From an uncultured Roseivirga sp. (GTDB taxonomy: Bacteria > Bacteroidota > Bacteroidia > Cytophagales > Cyclobacteriaceae): a stretch of DNA of 64,000 nucleotides. The notes beneath the pieces were generated by a model, which worked only from the letters and a program-made list of their open reading frames with translations, searched no databases and was not told where the DNA came from. Positions 40,735-49,802 of this stretch are shown here, piece by piece. The stretch covers positions 62,001 through 126,000 of the forward strand of contig CANLOY010000006.1 of NCBI GenBank assembly GCA_947493005.1, in the 5' to 3' direction. Made by a program: the position numbers and the translations under genes. Every line of letters begins with the position of its first letter. Position 1 is the stretch's first letter.

Positions 40735-43149
40735 ATGAAGCAGATCAAACTCGTTACTTCTCTATTGTTGACATTTGGTATCTTTTATGGGCTCAACACC
40801 AAGCTTGGTTCTATTCCACCTATCGGAAAATTCCTGAACCCATCTTCAGGTATCTGGCAAAACGAAAAGTCAGACAATGACCATGTCCCTATTGAGATAC
40901 CTGGCCTAACATCTCCTGTAAATGTTCATTATGATGAACATCTGATCCCTCACATCTTTGCGCAGAACGATCTTGATTTGTATCGTGCTCAAGGGTACAT
41001 AACAGCTCAACACAGACTTTGGCAAATGGAGTTTCAAACTCATGCTTCTGCAGGGAGATTATCTGAAGTAGTCGGAGATGTAGCTTTAGACTTTGATCAA
41101 GGACAGAGAAGAAAAGGAATGGTTTTCGGTGCAGAAAACTCATTAAAGTCCATGCAAGAAATTCCAGGGCTAACAGAGAAACTAGAAGCCTACAGAGACG
41201 GTGTTAATAGTTTCATACAAACTTTATCTCCAAAAGATTACCCTGTAGAATACAAATTACTGGATTATGAACCTGAGCTATGGACATTGAAGAAAACAGC
41301 ACTTCTATTAATGTACATGACGGATATGCTTGCTGGTGGTGATTCTGATTTAGAGTACACAAACTTCTTAAAGAAATATGGTAAAGAGCGGTTTGATCTA
41401 TTATTTCCTGACTTCTTTGATGTGAACGATCCTGTTATTCCTGCCACAAGAGACTGGAGTGACTGGGCAATTGACCAACCTGAAGTTCCAAAAGACAGTG
41501 CACCGTTGGATTTCATGGCCAACTTATTACCAAAGCCTGACCCTGATAATGGAAGTAACAATTGGGCTGTGGGGCCAGACAAGTCCTATTCAGGAAACCC
41601 AATTCTGGCTAATGACCCCCACTTAGGACTTAACCTCCCATCCATTTGGTATGCTATGCAACTTGCTACTCCTGAGAAGAATACCTTCGGGGTTACACTA
41701 CCTGGAGCAGCAGGGATTGTTATTGGTTTCAACAATGATATCTCATGGGGAGTAACAAATGCCACTCGCGATGTAAAAGATTGGTATAAGATTACCTTTA
41801 AAGAAGAAACCAAAAACGAGTACCTGTATAATGGAAACTGGAATGCTACCCAGAAAAAGATAGAAGAGATCAAAATAAGAGGTGGCAAGACTTACTACGA
41901 CACCGTGGTTTACACGCATCATGGTCCTGTTACTTATGATGCGAGCTTCAAAGGAAATGGACAAAAAACAGGGTATGCCATGAAATGGGCTGGCCACCTT
42001 GGCGGCAATAACCAACAAACGCTTTTTGAGTTGAACCGGGCTAAAAACTATGAAGACTACGAAAAGGCTTTAGTCCACTTTACAGCCCCGGCTCAGAACT
42101 TTATTTTCTCTTCCAGAGAAGGAGATATTGCGCTCTGGATTCAGGGACAATTCCCTAATAAGTGGGAAGGTCAGGGTAAATTCTTACTTGATGGAAGTAA
42201 CCCCAAACATGACTGGCAAGGCTTTATTCCTCAGGGGCACAATGCACACGTAAAAAACCCTGAAAGAGGATTTGTGAGTTCAGCCAATCAACACCCTGTG
42301 GATGCTTCTTATCCATATTACGTTTTTAACGATGGTTATGAAGCGTACAGAAACAGGGTTATAAATGACTTCTTTAGGTCAAAAGAAAAGTTCAACATTC
42401 AGGATTTCAAAGATCTTCATAACAACAATTATAACCTTAAAGCTGCAGAGTTACTTCCTCACATGTTGGAGACTATGGATATTACTCAATTATCTGCTTC
42501 TGAAGAAGAGGTTTTGAATGAGATCAAGATCTGGGACTATAATAATGACATTGAAAAGATTGGTCCCACAATATGGGAAAGATGGTGGATTAGGGTTCGT
42601 AATCTGGTTTGGGACGAAATAGCGGAAGACACACTTGATATGGACTATCCTTTCGCCTATCAAACTATATACCTTTTAAAAAACCATCCTGAAAACAAGT
42701 TTATGGATATTCAAGAAACTGAGAGGGTAGAAACTGCTTCAGACTTGTTTCTTCTCAGCTTTAAAGCAGCAGTAGAAGATATTCAGAGTAGAGAAAATGA
42801 AAACCGAGGTAACACATGGGGGGAGTATAAATCTACATATGTTGGTCATCTGCTTCAGGCTCTGCCAGCCTTTTCAAGATTCAACCTGCCAATTGGCGGA
42901 AATCGAGGGATTGTTAACGCGACAAGTAAAAACCATGGCCCTTCGTGGCGAATGATTGTTGAGATGTCAGACCCTCCCAAAGCCCTGGGCGTATACCCTG
43001 GCGGGCAGTCTGGTAACCCCGGAAGCAAGTATTATGACAATTTTGTAGATACCTGGGCTGCGGGTGAATACCTGGATATACTTTTCATGCAAAATGAAGA
43101 GCAAAACGATCGCATTATTTTCTCACAAACCATAAAACCAAAACAATGA
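40735..43149 (+). CDS. Penicillin acylase-family Ntn hydrolase
   Basis: 804 residues. An N-terminal hydrophobic segment (about 5-22) is a signal peptide or anchor. The alpha chain contains AQNDLDLYRAQGYITAQHRL near 75-95. The autocatalytic nucleophile is Ser274 in DNGSNNWAVGP, followed by GNPILANDPHLGL, the classical start of the beta chain. WGVTNATRDVKDWY near 340 and GGQSGNPGSKYYDNF near 760 are further family segments. The enzyme is a periplasmic amidase of the penicillin/cephalosporin/AHL acylase family. The natural substrate is unknown (penicillins, N-acyl homoserine lactones or N-acyl amino acids). It overlaps the following small membrane protein gene by 4 bp. Confidence 0.92.
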   Translation: MKQIKLVTSLLLTFGIFYGLNTKLGSIPPIGKFLNPSSGIWQNEKSDNDHVPIEIPGLTSPVNVHYDEHLIPHIFAQNDLDLYRAQGYITAQHRLWQMEFQTHASAGRLSEVVGDVALDFDQGQRRKGMVFGAENSLKSMQEIPGLTEKLEAYRDGVNSFIQTLSPKDYPVEYKLLDYEPELWTLKKTALLLMYMTDMLAGGDSDLEYTNFLKKYGKERFDLLFPDFFDVNDPVIPATRDWSDWAIDQPEVPKDSAPLDFMANLLPKPDPDNGSNNWAVGPDKSYSGNPILANDPHLGLNLPSIWYAMQLATPEKNTFGVTLPGAAGIVIGFNNDISWGVTNATRDVKDWYKITFKEETKNEYLYNGNWNATQKKIEEIKIRGGKTYYDTVVYTHHGPVTYDASFKGNGQKTGYAMKWAGHLGGNNQQTLFELNRAKNYEDYEKALVHFTAPAQNFIFSSREGDIALWIQGQFPNKWEGQGKFLLDGSNPKHDWQGFIPQGHNAHVKNPERGFVSSANQHPVDASYPYYVFNDGYEAYRNRVINDFFRSKEKFNIQDFKDLHNNNYNLKAAELLPHMLETMDITQLSASEEEVLNEIKIWDYNNDIEKIGPTIWERWWIRVRNLVWDEIAEDTLDMDYPFAYQTIYLLKNHPENKFMDIQETERVETASDLFLLSFKAAVEDIQSRENENRGNTWGEYKSTYVGHLLQALPAFSRFNLPIGGNRGIVNATSKNHGPSWRMIVEMSDPPKALGVYPGGQSGNPGSKYYDNFVDTWAAGEYLDILFMQNEEQNDRIIFSQTIKPKQ

Positions 43150-43508
43150 AACAGTTTGTAACTAACTTCATTCTCACCCTGATACTGGCACTATTATTTT
43201 CATTGTTTCTTCCATGGTGGTCGGTTATGGTTGCTGCTTTCATTTCTGGTGCAATCGTTCGCTTGAAAAATGTGTCTGCTTTCTTTGTTCCCTTCTTAGC
43301 AATCGCCTTATTTTGGAGTGTATTCGCTTGGCTGTTGAGCAGTGCAAACGACTTCATTCTTGCTAAAAAAATAGCAGTGCTTTTACCCCTTGGAGGTAAT
43401 GCCCTATTGCTGATTTTAGTAACAGGTGTTGTTGGTGGACTGGCAGCAGGGTTTGCCGGACTTTTCGGTAACCAATGCCGAGCTGCAATTAGCAGAAACG
43501 ATAAATGA
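43146..43508 (+). CDS. Small membrane protein of unknown function
   Basis: 120 residues with three or four hydrophobic segments (about 5-35, 45-68, 75-110), basic at the N-terminus and rich in Gly/Ala near the C-terminus (GVVGGLAAGFAGLFG). I recognise no family. It overlaps the acylase gene upstream by 4 bp and the serB-serA fusion downstream by 4 bp, so the three are probably co-transcribed. An opposite-strand ORF of 165 codons covers the same DNA but lacks any coding character. Confidence 0.75.
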   Translation: MKQFVTNFILTLILALLFSLFLPWWSVMVAAFISGAIVRLKNVSAFFVPFLAIALFWSVFAWLLSSANDFILAKKIAVLLPLGGNALLLILVTGVVGGLAAGFAGLFGNQCRAAISRNDK

Positions 43509-45409
43509 GCCTGACTATATCTAAAGAAGAGTATTTTGTAATAGACTTTGACAGTACCTTCACAAAAGTAGAAGCACTCGATATTCTTGGAGAAATATCT
43601 CTTGCAAATCACCCTGAAAAAGAAAGCCGTCTTGAGCTTATCCAGGAAGTGACTAACAAAGGCATGGCCGGTGAAATGTCTCTTCGGGAATCTTTAGAAG
43701 CTCGAATTGATATTTTAGATGCCAACCAATCTCACCTTAAAGACCTTGTAGATCAATTAAGCAAGCAGGTTTCCAAATCCATCAGCAGAAACGAATCTTT
43801 CTTTAAAGCCAATGCAACCAACACATTTATTGTATCCAATGGCTTTAAGGAATTTATAGTACCAGTTGTTACAAAGTTTGGGGTAAAAGCAGAGCACGTT
43901 TTTGCCAATGATTTTGTTTTCGATACCGAAGGAAAAATCGTAGACTTTAACCGTGAAAACGTACTCTCGTCTAATGGTGGCAAAGTAAAGCAAATTGAAG
44001 AGCTTAGCCTTCAGGGTAACATTCATATGATTGGTGACGGCTACACTGATTACGAGGTGCGTAAGGCAGGAATTGCAAATACTTTTTATGCTTATACTGA
44101 AAATATTGAAAGAGACAGTGTGAAAGCAAATGCCGATCACATTGCTCCTAGTTTTGACGAAATACTTTTCCATAAAAAAATGAGTGGAGCCCTATCCTAT
44201 CCTAAGAACAGAATTAAAATGCTTTTGCTGGAAAATGTTCACCCAAAAGCTTATGACAAACTAAAAGAAGATGGCTTTGATGTAGAAAGCTATCCTGCCG
44301 GCCTCGATGAAGACGAACTTTCAGAAAAGATCAAAGGGATAAGGGTGCTGGGTATAAGGTCGAAAACTCAGGTAACCGCAAAAGTTTTAGAACATGCAGA
44401 TAAGCTAATGGCCATTGGTGCTTTTTGTATTGGCACTAATCAAATTGACCTTGATGCTGCGCTTAACAAGGGAGTTGCCGTGTTTAATGCACCATATAGC
44501 AATACACGTTCAGTGGTAGAGCTGGCTATTGCCGAAATCATTATGTTAATGCGTGGAATTCCAGACAAATCTACTGATATGCATTCTGGTAAATGGTCAA
44601 AAACAGCCAGTAACAGCTTTGAAATCAGAGGAAAAAAACTGGGAATCATAGGCTACGGCAATATTGGCGCACAACTATCTGTATTGGCCGAAAATCTGGG
44701 CATGCAGGTTTACTATTTCGATATTGAGGAAAGACTTGCTTTGGGAAATGCCACTAAGTGTAGTTCTATGCATGAGTTATTGGCACTTGCCGATGTAGTT
44801 TCGCTTCATGTTGATGGCAGACCTGACAATAAGAATATTTTCAGAAAAGAGCACTTTGATCAAATGAAAGATGGTGCTGTTTTTCTGAACCTCGCACGCG
44901 GCCCTGTGGTTGAAATTTCTGCCCTTAAGCAGGCTATAGAAAGTGGAAAAATACGCGGTACTGGAGTAGATGTATTTCCTGAAGAGCCTAAAAGCAACAA
45001 TGACCCTTTTGAATCCGAGCTGAAAGGACTGCCCAATACCATATTGACACCCCATATTGGTGGTAGTACACAAGAGGCACAGGAAAATATTGGTGATTTT
45101 GTCCCTGGTAAAATCATGGATTATATCAATACTGGAAACACCACTCTGAGTGTAAACTTTCCTAACCTTACTTTACCTCCATTGCAAAATGCACACAGGC
45201 TTATTCATATTCATGAAAATAAACCAGGTGTATTGGCTAAAATCAACAATGTTCTAGCAGAGCATGAGGCAAACATTGTTGGACAATACCTGAAAACCAA
45301 TGAAACCATTGGCTATGTAATTACCGATATCGACAAGAAGTATGGAAAGGAATTGACCAAAGCGCTTAAGAAAATTGAACACACTATTAAGTTCCGAGTG
45401 CTCTACTAG
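43505..45409 (+). CDS. Fused phosphoserine phosphatase - D-3-phosphoglycerate dehydrogenase
   Basis: 634 residues. Residues 1 to about 215 are a HAD domain: FVIDFDSTFTKVEALD near 11 (the DxDST motif of SerB), IVSNGF near 110 and HMIGDGYTDYEVRKAG near 175. From about 235 a complete phosphoglycerate dehydrogenase follows: GIIGYGNIGAQLSVLAE near 378, catalytic Arg in LARGPVVE, Glu in FPEEPK and His in TPHIGGST, then a C-terminal ACT domain from about 555 (HIHENKPGVLAKINNVL). The fused protein would perform steps 1 and 3 of serine synthesis. The missing step 2 may be the class V aminotransferase at 51382-52464. Overlaps the small membrane gene by 4 bp. Confidence 0.9.
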   Translation: MSLTISKEEYFVIDFDSTFTKVEALDILGEISLANHPEKESRLELIQEVTNKGMAGEMSLRESLEARIDILDANQSHLKDLVDQLSKQVSKSISRNESFFKANATNTFIVSNGFKEFIVPVVTKFGVKAEHVFANDFVFDTEGKIVDFNRENVLSSNGGKVKQIEELSLQGNIHMIGDGYTDYEVRKAGIANTFYAYTENIERDSVKANADHIAPSFDEILFHKKMSGALSYPKNRIKMLLLENVHPKAYDKLKEDGFDVESYPAGLDEDELSEKIKGIRVLGIRSKTQVTAKVLEHADKLMAIGAFCIGTNQIDLDAALNKGVAVFNAPYSNTRSVVELAIAEIIMLMRGIPDKSTDMHSGKWSKTASNSFEIRGKKLGIIGYGNIGAQLSVLAENLGMQVYYFDIEERLALGNATKCSSMHELLALADVVSLHVDGRPDNKNIFRKEHFDQMKDGAVFLNLARGPVVEISALKQAIESGKIRGTGVDVFPEEPKSNNDPFESELKGLPNTILTPHIGGSTQEAQENIGDFVPGKIMDYINTGNTTLSVNFPNLTLPPLQNAHRLIHIHENKPGVLAKINNVLAEHEANIVGQYLKTNETIGYVITDIDKKYGKELTKALKKIEHTIKFRVLY

Positions 45410-45462
45410 TTAACATAAATTAAGGATAGGTTTCTAAAAAGAACTGAAACCATATCGCCATT

Positions 45463-45539
45463 CGTCATTCAGAATTGATTGGATACCGGATAAAACTGTC
45501 TTTATCTTTGAATGTAAGGACAGTTTTTCCGGCATGACG
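45463..45539. repeat. REP-like palindromic element, copy B
   Basis: Outer arms CGTCAT (45463-45468) and ATGACG (45534-45539) enclose inner arms CCGGATAAAACTGTC (45486-45500) and GACAGTTTTTCCGG (45519-45532), which pair with one bulged base. The end TTCCGGCATGACG matches copy A. The spacer 45410-45663 holds no ORF. The hairpin could also act as terminator of the serB-serA transcript, although no T-run follows it. Confidence 0.6.
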
Positions 45540-45609
45540 TCCTTACTTATCCTACACTCATGCCAATAACTCCGCTGAAAAACAGATTATAGTGGTTTGA
45601 ATAAATCAC

Positions 45610-45641
45610 TTTGTGTTCGAAGTTGAAATGTGCTAGTTTCT
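45610..45641 (+). promoter_or_regulatory. Possible promoter of the amidohydrolase gene
   Basis: TTTG at 45610-45613 is followed after 20 bp by TAGTTTCT at 45634-45641, a partial match to TAnnTTTG. The ATG at 45664 lies 22 bp further on. Confidence 0.4.
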
Positions 45642-45663
45642 AGCTCAATTCAAACTACAATCT

Positions 45664-47391
45664 ATGAATAGCGTTTTCAAAAGACTAGTCGTACTTCTTA
45701 CGATTATCTGCTTTGTATCCATTCAATCATGTACCCCTAAAGATGGTCCTGATACCGTTTTCATTAATGGGTCGGTTTATACCGTCAACCAGAACAATGC
45801 TGTAGTGCAGGCTGTAGCAGTAAAAGATGGAATGATCACAGCTGTTGGTACCACAGAAGAAATATCAAAGCTAAAAGGTAAAAAAACCAAAGTTGTAGAC
45901 CTGAATGGCAAAACAATGACTCCTGGCTTTATCGAGTCTCATGCTCACCTTATGGGAATCGGCTACAACAAACTTGAGCTGGATTTGATGTATGTTAAAT
46001 CTTATGATGAGCTGGTTGAAAAAGTGGCAGAAGCAGTAGAAAAGGCCGAACCCGGCCAATGGATTACCGGCCGAGGCTGGCATCAGGACAAATGGATTAA
46101 AGTACCAGAAAATGCTGTCAATGGGTTTCAAACACATGAAAAAGTGAGTGCTGTCAGTCCCGACAATCCAGTATACTTAAGACATGCCAGTGGACATGCT
46201 TCCTTTGCTAATGCCAAAGCGATGGAACTTGCAGGAGTAAACAGGCTCAGTATTGAAAGTCTCTCCGGAGAAGTTGAAGGAGGAGAAATAATAAAAGACA
46301 AATTGGGCAATCCAACAGGTATTTTCACCGAAAGAGCATCAGCATTGATTGGCAAACTTGTTCCTGCAGAAACTGAAGAACGAGCCGAGCAAGCACTGGA
46401 AATGGCGATACAGGAATTACTCGAAAAAGGTATTACCAGTTTTCATGACGCAGGTTCCGGACAAGCATTTATAGATAGACTTCAACGTTTTAAAGAACAG
46501 GGAAAACTAAAAATAAGGCAGTATGTAATGCTGACAGGCAGATCTCCAGAGCTTTTAGAGCAATGGTATGAAAAGGGGCCAATGATTGACCCAGACCATA
46601 TGATCACTGTCAGATCGATTAAGCTTCATTGCGATGGTGCTTTAGGTCCAAGGGGTGCATGGCTATTGGAGGAGTATACTGATCGTCACGATCATTTTGG
46701 GCACGAAACACTGCCTATGCAAGTAGTAAGTGAAGTGTCAGAAAAGGCTTTGGCTTCTGGTTTTCAGGTTTGTTCACATGCTATTGGAGACAGGGCGAAT
46801 AGAGAAGTACTTGATCGTTATGAAGCTGCTTTCAAAAAGTTTCCGGACATTAACTCTAAAGATGTAAGGTTTAGAATAGAACATGCACAACACCTCAATG
46901 TAAATGATATTCCGCGTTTTGGCGAAATGGGTATTGTAGCCGCAATGCAAGCTGTCCATATGAGTTCAGATAGGCCATGGGCTATTGATCGTTTAGGAAA
47001 AGACCGAATTGAAGAGGGTGCTTATGTATGGCAAAAGCTATTGCAATCGGGAGCCAAAATAATTAATGGTACGGATGCTCCTGTAGAACCTGTTGACCCT
47101 CTCCCATCCTTTTTTGCATCCGTTGCCAGAAAAACACTCAAAGGGCTTCCTGAAGGTGGTTATGAAACTGACCAGTCAATGTCGAGAGATGAAGCCTTGA
47201 GGTCTTTTACTCTGGATGCTGCATTCGGAGAGTTTGATGAAGACTTTAAAGGTTCCATCGAAGTAGGCAAAGCTGCTGATTTCACAGTATTCGACAAAAA
47301 CATAATGACTATCCCTGAAATGGAGATTCTCAATACTAAAGTCGCTATGACCATAATTAATGGTGAGGTTTTGTATCAAGCTAAAAACTAG
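45664..47391 (+). CDS. Amidohydrolase family 3 lipoprotein (YtcJ-like)
   Basis: 575 residues. A type II signal peptide with lipobox FVSIQSC (Cys near residue 23) places it in the cell envelope. The metal-dependent hydrolase barrel shows the His-x-His motif in FIESHAHLMG near 96, SIKLHCDGALGPRGAWL near 319, VCSHAIGDRANREVLD near 370, RFRIEHAQHL near 402 and the metal-binding Asp in INGTDAPVEPVDP near 468. YtcJ/NfdA-type enzymes hydrolyse N-formyl or other amide bonds. The substrate here is unknown. The gene stands alone, with a REP-like hairpin before it and a terminator after it. Confidence 0.88.
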   Translation: MNSVFKRLVVLLTIICFVSIQSCTPKDGPDTVFINGSVYTVNQNNAVVQAVAVKDGMITAVGTTEEISKLKGKKTKVVDLNGKTMTPGFIESHAHLMGIGYNKLELDLMYVKSYDELVEKVAEAVEKAEPGQWITGRGWHQDKWIKVPENAVNGFQTHEKVSAVSPDNPVYLRHASGHASFANAKAMELAGVNRLSIESLSGEVEGGEIIKDKLGNPTGIFTERASALIGKLVPAETEERAEQALEMAIQELLEKGITSFHDAGSGQAFIDRLQRFKEQGKLKIRQYVMLTGRSPELLEQWYEKGPMIDPDHMITVRSIKLHCDGALGPRGAWLLEEYTDRHDHFGHETLPMQVVSEVSEKALASGFQVCSHAIGDRANREVLDRYEAAFKKFPDINSKDVRFRIEHAQHLNVNDIPRFGEMGIVAAMQAVHMSSDRPWAIDRLGKDRIEEGAYVWQKLLQSGAKIINGTDAPVEPVDPLPSFFASVARKTLKGLPEGGYETDQSMSRDEALRSFTLDAAFGEFDEDFKGSIEVGKAADFTVFDKNIMTIPEMEILNTKVAMTIINGEVLYQAKN

Positions 47392-47411
47392 ACATTAGAA
47401 AAGCATCGATG

Positions 47412-47446
47412 AAAAAGCTTGGGCATAAATGTTCAAGCTTTTTTTA
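47412..47446 (+). terminator. Rho-independent terminator after the amidohydrolase gene
   Basis: Stem AAAAAGCTTG (47412-47421) with CAAGCTTTTT (47434-47443), loop of 12 bases, followed by further T residues. It lies 20 bp after the stop codon. Confidence 0.85.
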
Positions 47447-47482
47447 TTGATCATACATTGCATATCAATTCTCTAGTCTGTT

Positions 47483-47490
47483 ATCTTGAG
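47483..47490 (+). promoter_or_regulatory. Possible -7 element before the kinase-aminotransferase gene
   Basis: TATCTTGA at 47483-47490 matches TAnnTTTG at 6 of 8 positions, with ATTG at 47457-47460 about 22 bp upstream. Its position just before the ATG at 47507 argues against translation from the TTG at 47486, which lies inside it. Confidence 0.35.
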
Positions 47491-47506
47491 CCAGTTCTTT
47501 TTAAAC

Positions 47507-49768
47507 ATGCTAGAAAAACAGCTCAACCAATATTACGGCTTAACTAATTGCTCCTTCACCAAGATGGAAGGGTACATAAGTCTCAATTATAAAGTTAAAT
47601 GCGACCAAGGTGTTTACGTCCTTAAAGTATACGATAACACGGATCATAATTATCAGGAAATTATGGCCGAGACCAGTATGGTCGATGCGCTTCCTCATTT
47701 AAATGATTCTCAGGTTTCCAGCCCTGTACCTAACCTTAACAAAGAGATTGTTACTAAAAGCAAAGAGGACAATAAGCTATATCGTTTACTCTCCTATGTT
47801 GAAGGCACTTTTCTGGCCGATATTCAGCACACACCTGAGTTATTCTATTCTCTAGGTCGTTTTATGGGAGAAATCAACAAATCACTTTCTGATTTTCGTA
47901 ACGCTGGAATTGAGAGCAGAAAACTGGACTGGGATTTGCAAAACTTCAGTACACTTCGCCCTTTAATCAACCACATCAAAAACCCTGATGAGAGAAAGTT
48001 AGTGCAATACTTTTTCATTCAGTGGGACCAACACGTTTACCCGAAGCTTGGAGTGTTAAGAAAGTCCATTATACACAACGATGCCAACGACTGGAATATA
48101 CTTACTACCGACAATGAAGTTACCGGAATCATAGATTTTGGGGATTCAGTTTATACGCCTATTATCAATGAATTAGCAATAACCATTACCTACGCAGTTT
48201 TTGGAAAAGAATATCCACTTCAGTGGGCTTCCTACATTATTGAAGGTTACCATCAAACATACCCAATAGAGCAATCCGAACTTGATATTCTTTACTATCT
48301 GATTGCTGCAAGGCTGGTTACAAGCGTGTGCAAATCAGCTTTAGAAAAAGTAAATCAACCTGACAATGAGTACATCACAATCAGTGAAAAACCTGCCTGG
48401 GACTTGTTGAAAAAATGGATCAGGATTAATCCTATACTTGCCAAACAGCAGTTCTACCAAGCAGCTGGTTTTCAGCTAGAGTCTACAAAACTTGTTGATC
48501 AGACAATCATAAAAAGAAGGGCTTCACTGGGCACAAACCTTTCAATAAGCTACCAAAACCCCATTTATATGGAAAGTGCCGCTTTCCAATATATGTTCGA
48601 TAAGTATGGCGATACTTATCTGGATGCGTATAACAATATTCCACATGTTGGCCATCAGCACCCTGTGGTGGTAGAAGCTGCTCAAAGACAGATCAGTAGG
48701 CTGAATACCAATACACGATATGTATATGATTCTCTTCATGAATATGCAGAGCAACTATTAGAACACTTTCCTTCACCTTTGAGTAAAGTATTCCTCGTTA
48801 ACTCAGGAAGTGCCGCCAGTGATCTGGCTGTGAGACTGGCTCAGAACTATACCTCCAGGCAGGCAATGGTGGTAATGGAGCACGGTTATCATGGAAATAC
48901 CCGAATGGGAATTGATATTAGCCATTACAAGTACACTAGTAAGGGAGGTAAAGGAAAGAACGACCATATCATTGAAGCTCGCATACCCGACACCTACAGG
49001 GGAGAATACAAAAGCAATGAAGAGTCACCAGGGCTTTCTTATGCCAAAGCACTCATTGAACAACTTAATAACTGCGATCAGGAGATAGCTGGCTTTATTA
49101 GCGAACCAATTGTAGGCTGTGGTGGTCAAGTACCTCTGGCTCCAGGCTATCTAAAAGAAGTTTATCAGTACATCAGACAGAAAGGTGGTGTTTGTATCAG
49201 TGATGAAGTTCAAACTGGCTTTGGAAGACTTGGCCAATATTTCTGGGGGTATGAAATGCAAAACGTAATACCCGACATAGTTGTATTGGGCAAACCGATT
49301 GCCAATGGTCACCCAATGGGAGCCGTTGTAACTACTCAGGCCATTGCCGATGCATTTGATAATGGAATGGAATTTTTCAGTTCATTCGGTGGCAACCCTG
49401 TTTCTTGCGAAATCGGAAAAGCGGTGCTCTCGGTTATTAATGAGGAAGGCTTACAGAAAAATGCTGAAGAAGTTGGCAACTATCAAATGAAAGTGCTTGA
49501 ATCGTTAAAACGTGAATTCCCTGTAATAGGTGATGTACGTGGATCAGGGTTGTTCATAGGAATAGAGTTTGTTAAGGATGATCAGATGACTCCTAATACA
49601 GAACTTGCAAACCTGATTAAAAATGAGTTCCGAAACAGACACATATTAATAAGTACTGATGGACCTTTTGATTCAGTGATTAAGTCTAAACCCCCACTCT
49701 GCTTTTCTAAAGAAAATGTGGATCAGGTTATAGAAGAGATGGCCGATATTCTCAGAGGACATACTTAA
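47507..49768 (+). CDS. Fusion: APH-type kinase + class III aminotransferase / phospho-lyase
   Basis: 753 residues from the ATG at 47507; a TTG at 47486 would add seven residues. Residues to about 310 form an aminoglycoside phosphotransferase-like kinase with SIIHNDANDWNIL near 188 (catalytic Asp) and GIIDFGDSVYTP near 212 (metal-binding Asp). From about 340 a class III PLP enzyme follows: LVNSGSAASDLAVRLAQN near 430, ISDEVQTGFGRLGQYFWG near 565, and the PLP Lys in VVLGKPIANGHPMG near 600. The architecture parallels hydroxylysine kinase plus ethanolamine-phosphate or phosphohydroxylysine phospho-lyase: phosphorylate an amino alcohol, then eliminate phosphate. The actual substrate is unknown. 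Confidence 0.87.
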   Translation: MLEKQLNQYYGLTNCSFTKMEGYISLNYKVKCDQGVYVLKVYDNTDHNYQEIMAETSMVDALPHLNDSQVSSPVPNLNKEIVTKSKEDNKLYRLLSYVEGTFLADIQHTPELFYSLGRFMGEINKSLSDFRNAGIESRKLDWDLQNFSTLRPLINHIKNPDERKLVQYFFIQWDQHVYPKLGVLRKSIIHNDANDWNILTTDNEVTGIIDFGDSVYTPIINELAITITYAVFGKEYPLQWASYIIEGYHQTYPIEQSELDILYYLIAARLVTSVCKSALEKVNQPDNEYITISEKPAWDLLKKWIRINPILAKQQFYQAAGFQLESTKLVDQTIIKRRASLGTNLSISYQNPIYMESAAFQYMFDKYGDTYLDAYNNIPHVGHQHPVVVEAAQRQISRLNTNTRYVYDSLHEYAEQLLEHFPSPLSKVFLVNSGSAASDLAVRLAQNYTSRQAMVVMEHGYHGNTRMGIDISHYKYTSKGGKGKNDHIIEARIPDTYRGEYKSNEESPGLSYAKALIEQLNNCDQEIAGFISEPIVGCGGQVPLAPGYLKEVYQYIRQKGGVCISDEVQTGFGRLGQYFWGYEMQNVIPDIVVLGKPIANGHPMGAVVTTQAIADAFDNGMEFFSSFGGNPVSCEIGKAVLSVINEEGLQKNAEEVGNYQMKVLESLKREFPVIGDVRGSGLFIGIEFVKDDQMTPNTELANLIKNEFRNRHILISTDGPFDSVIKSKPPLCFSKENVDQVIEEMADILRGHT

Positions 49769-49769
49769 C

Positions 49770-49800
49770 AAAAAAAGCCTCGCAAAAAGCGAGGCTATAT
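49770..49800 (+). terminator. Rho-independent terminator after the fusion gene
   Basis: Perfect stem GCCTCGC (49777-49783) and GCGAGGC (49789-49795) around AAAAA, flanked by an A-run on the left and a TATATAATTAT stretch on the right. It begins 8 bp after the stop codon. Confidence 0.8.
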
Positions 49801-49802
49801 AA

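Noticed and set aside
43115-43612. Minus-strand ORF of 165 codons
   Set aside because: It lies opposite the small membrane protein gene and adjacent gene ends; composition is that of a reversed hydrophobic gene and no family pattern is visible.
43757-44173. Minus-strand ORF of 138 codons opposite serB-serA
   Set aside because: It covers a region whose plus strand encodes conserved HAD motifs; no recognisable protein pattern on the minus strand.
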